Assembly: GCA_900772625.1 (NCBI GenBank)
Contig: CAAHEQ010000028.1
Span: 1 to 6,643 of the forward strand
Length of the DNA stretch: 6,643 nucleotides
Direction: 5' to 3'
Source: Alphaproteobacteria bacterium
GTDB lineage: Bacteria > Pseudomonadota > Alphaproteobacteria > CAAHEQ01 > UBA3637
The position numbers were made by a program, and so were the translations under genes. The stretch's first letter is position 1. Each line of letters begins with the position of its first letter. The notes under the pieces are model-generated. The model was given only the letters and a program-made list of their open reading frames with translations. It had not been told where the DNA came from and searched no databases. This document shows positions 5,781 through 6,643 of this stretch, piece by piece.

Positions 5781-5826
5781 GTGCCTACGTGCGAATACAA
5801 TGCTTTATCCGTTTTTTTGAAAATAG

Positions 5827-5855
5827 TTGACAAAAGTAATCAAAGATGTTATAAT
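5827..5855 (+). promoter_or_regulatory. Consensus sigma70 promoter with extended -10
   Basis: TTGACA (5827-5832) and TATAAT (5850-5855) are both exact consensus hexamers separated by 17 bp, and TG at 5847-5848 gives the extended -10 form TGnTATAAT. Transcription should start near 5861-5863, giving a 5' UTR of about 53 nt before ATG 5915. The region upstream of -35 is T- and A-rich (TTTTTTT at 5812-5818), which may help as an UP-like element. It reads into the NAD kinase-like gene. Confidence 0.88.
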
Positions 5856-5901
5856 CAGAAGTTGTTTGGGTCGTTTTGCCTGAACACTCAATTTGTTTTT
5901 T

Positions 5902-5907
5902 AAGGGG
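5902..5907 (+). promoter_or_regulatory. Ribosome-binding site of the NAD kinase-like gene
   Basis: AAGGGG lies 7 nt before ATG 5915. It closely resembles the site before the AsmA-like gene (both TAAGGGGC followed by T-rich sequence and ATG). It rules out the in-frame TTG at 5876, which lies only about 14 nt after the predicted transcription start and lacks such a site. Confidence 0.75.
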
Positions 5908-5914
5908 CTTTAAA

Positions 5915-6607
5915 ATGTCGGATATGAAGATTCATTTTGTGGTCAGTCCAGCCGAATACGCGCAGGGTTTCGGCCGTCAATGCATTAAGCAGTGGGGCGA
6001 GACAAATATTTTAAAAGCTTCTTATGTTGTTTCTATCGGTGGCGATGGAACGGCGCTCGTGGCAGAGCAAGAAGCACTTTCTGCATACTTACTGACAGGG
6101 CAGATGTTGCCCGTGTATGTTATTGACTACAGCAATACAAAAGAGCACGTTGGCGCATTGACTAACAAAGGCATTACAACACCGCAAGAAATTGAAGGGC
6201 GGATTAAAGAAGCCCGAAAAGTGCCGATTTATCCTCTGCAAGCGGATTGCATTTTGCAACAAACAAACGAGCAAAAATCCTATTTTGGTATCAATGAAAT
6301 TACGGTCAAAATCAGTCGCTATGAGATGACGTATATGGACGTGGACATTTTATCAAAAGGCAAGGTGAAAGATTCTTTTTATGTTGCAGGAGACGGTATC
6401 GTGATTGCAACGCCGATGGGAAAGACAGCCTATTATCACAATCTAGGTGGTAAAAGTTTTCAAAATGATAGACTCGGTTTGCAAACGATTGCGGCCAAAA
6501 AGAACATTAACAAGATTATTCCTGATAACCACCAAGTGGCAATTTGGGTGCGTTCGGCACACAGACCGACTTGCGTTATGCGAGATTGCAACCGCACTTA
6601 TCAATAA
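5915..6607 (+). CDS. Divergent NAD kinase-like protein, 230 aa, short C-terminus
   Basis: The NAD kinase family makes NADP from NAD and ATP in the cytoplasm. Family landmarks, from ATG 5915: VVSIGGDGTAL (38-48) with the GGDG phosphate loop, LPVYVIDYS (65-73), FGINEITV (124-131) with the NE pair, and GDGIVIATPMGKTAYYHNLGGK (159-180). The order and spacing follow the alphaproteobacterial enzyme, but several signatures are altered. The NxGxxGFL segment reads YSNTKEHVGAL, the GSTAY motif reads GKTAY (Lys170), and SAGGP/SAHGP becomes NLGGK. The chain ends at residue 230, soon after HRPTCVMRDCN, where relatives carry roughly 30 more residues. It has its own strong promoter and is separated from the upstream operon. 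It may be an authentic but fast-evolving NAD kinase, or a paralogue with changed activity beside a normal copy elsewhere. Family membership is fairly firm; activity is not. Confidence 0.75.
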   Translation: MSDMKIHFVVSPAEYAQGFGRQCIKQWGETNILKASYVVSIGGDGTALVAEQEALSAYLLTGQMLPVYVIDYSNTKEHVGALTNKGITTPQEIEGRIKEARKVPIYPLQADCILQQTNEQKSYFGINEITVKISRYEMTYMDVDILSKGKVKDSFYVAGDGIVIATPMGKTAYYHNLGGKSFQNDRLGLQTIAAKKNINKIIPDNHQVAIWVRSAHRPTCVMRDCNRTYQ

Positions 6608-6643
6608 TAATCTTGATAATTTCATAATTTTATTCTTTTTATA

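Noticed and set aside
5876..5914. TTG start for the NAD kinase-like gene
   Set aside because: It lies about 14 nt after the predicted transcription start with no ribosome-binding site, whereas ATG 5915 has AAGGGG at good spacing.

Overview
The window reads like a chromosomal segment of an alphaproteobacterium of moderate-to-low GC content, possibly a host-associated or gut-type lineage. The lineage call is inference. It rests on a small RHH_4-type ribbon-helix-helix gene (a family seen mainly in Alphaproteobacteria), on rarA placed directly before an RluC-type pseudouridine synthase, and on an NAD kinase homologue closest in layout to the alphaproteobacterial form. No transposase, integrase, phage gene, CRISPR array, rRNA or tRNA is visible.

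Layout. (1) 1-147: the left edge, with a possible truncated gene on the minus strand diverging from the RHH gene. (2) 148-444: the RHH_4 protein, followed by a 3' hairpin and a strong intrinsic terminator (496-531). (3) 445-877: 433 bp with no convincing gene. It holds the terminator, a 12-codon ORF with a good ribosome-binding site, a 40-bp near-perfect palindrome containing an almost ideal Fur box (614-653), and a degenerate 38-40 bp tandem repeat of about five units (663-857) that runs up to the ribosome-binding site of rarA. (4) 878-5739: a tight four-gene plus-strand run, rarA - rluC-like - AsmA-like - acylphosphatase. rarA and rluC overlap by 13 nt, and the later gaps are 10 and 23 nt, so one operon is likely. 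(5) 5740-5914: an intergenic region with a possible long-range terminator structure and a textbook sigma70 promoter (TTGACA, 17 bp, extended TGn-TATAAT). (6) 5915-6607: a divergent NAD kinase-like gene with altered family motifs and a short C-terminus. (7) 6608-6643: AT-rich sequence with nothing recognisable.

How the genes relate. The operon combines replication-fork maintenance (RarA), 23S rRNA modification (RluC-like), an envelope protein of the AsmA type and a small housekeeping hydrolase. No single pathway ties them together. The unusual part is the control region. The Fur palindrome has no obvious iron gene beside it, and the repeat array between it and rarA has no assigned role. The other notable item is the NAD kinase homologue, which has lost several normally invariant motif residues yet sits behind a near-ideal promoter.
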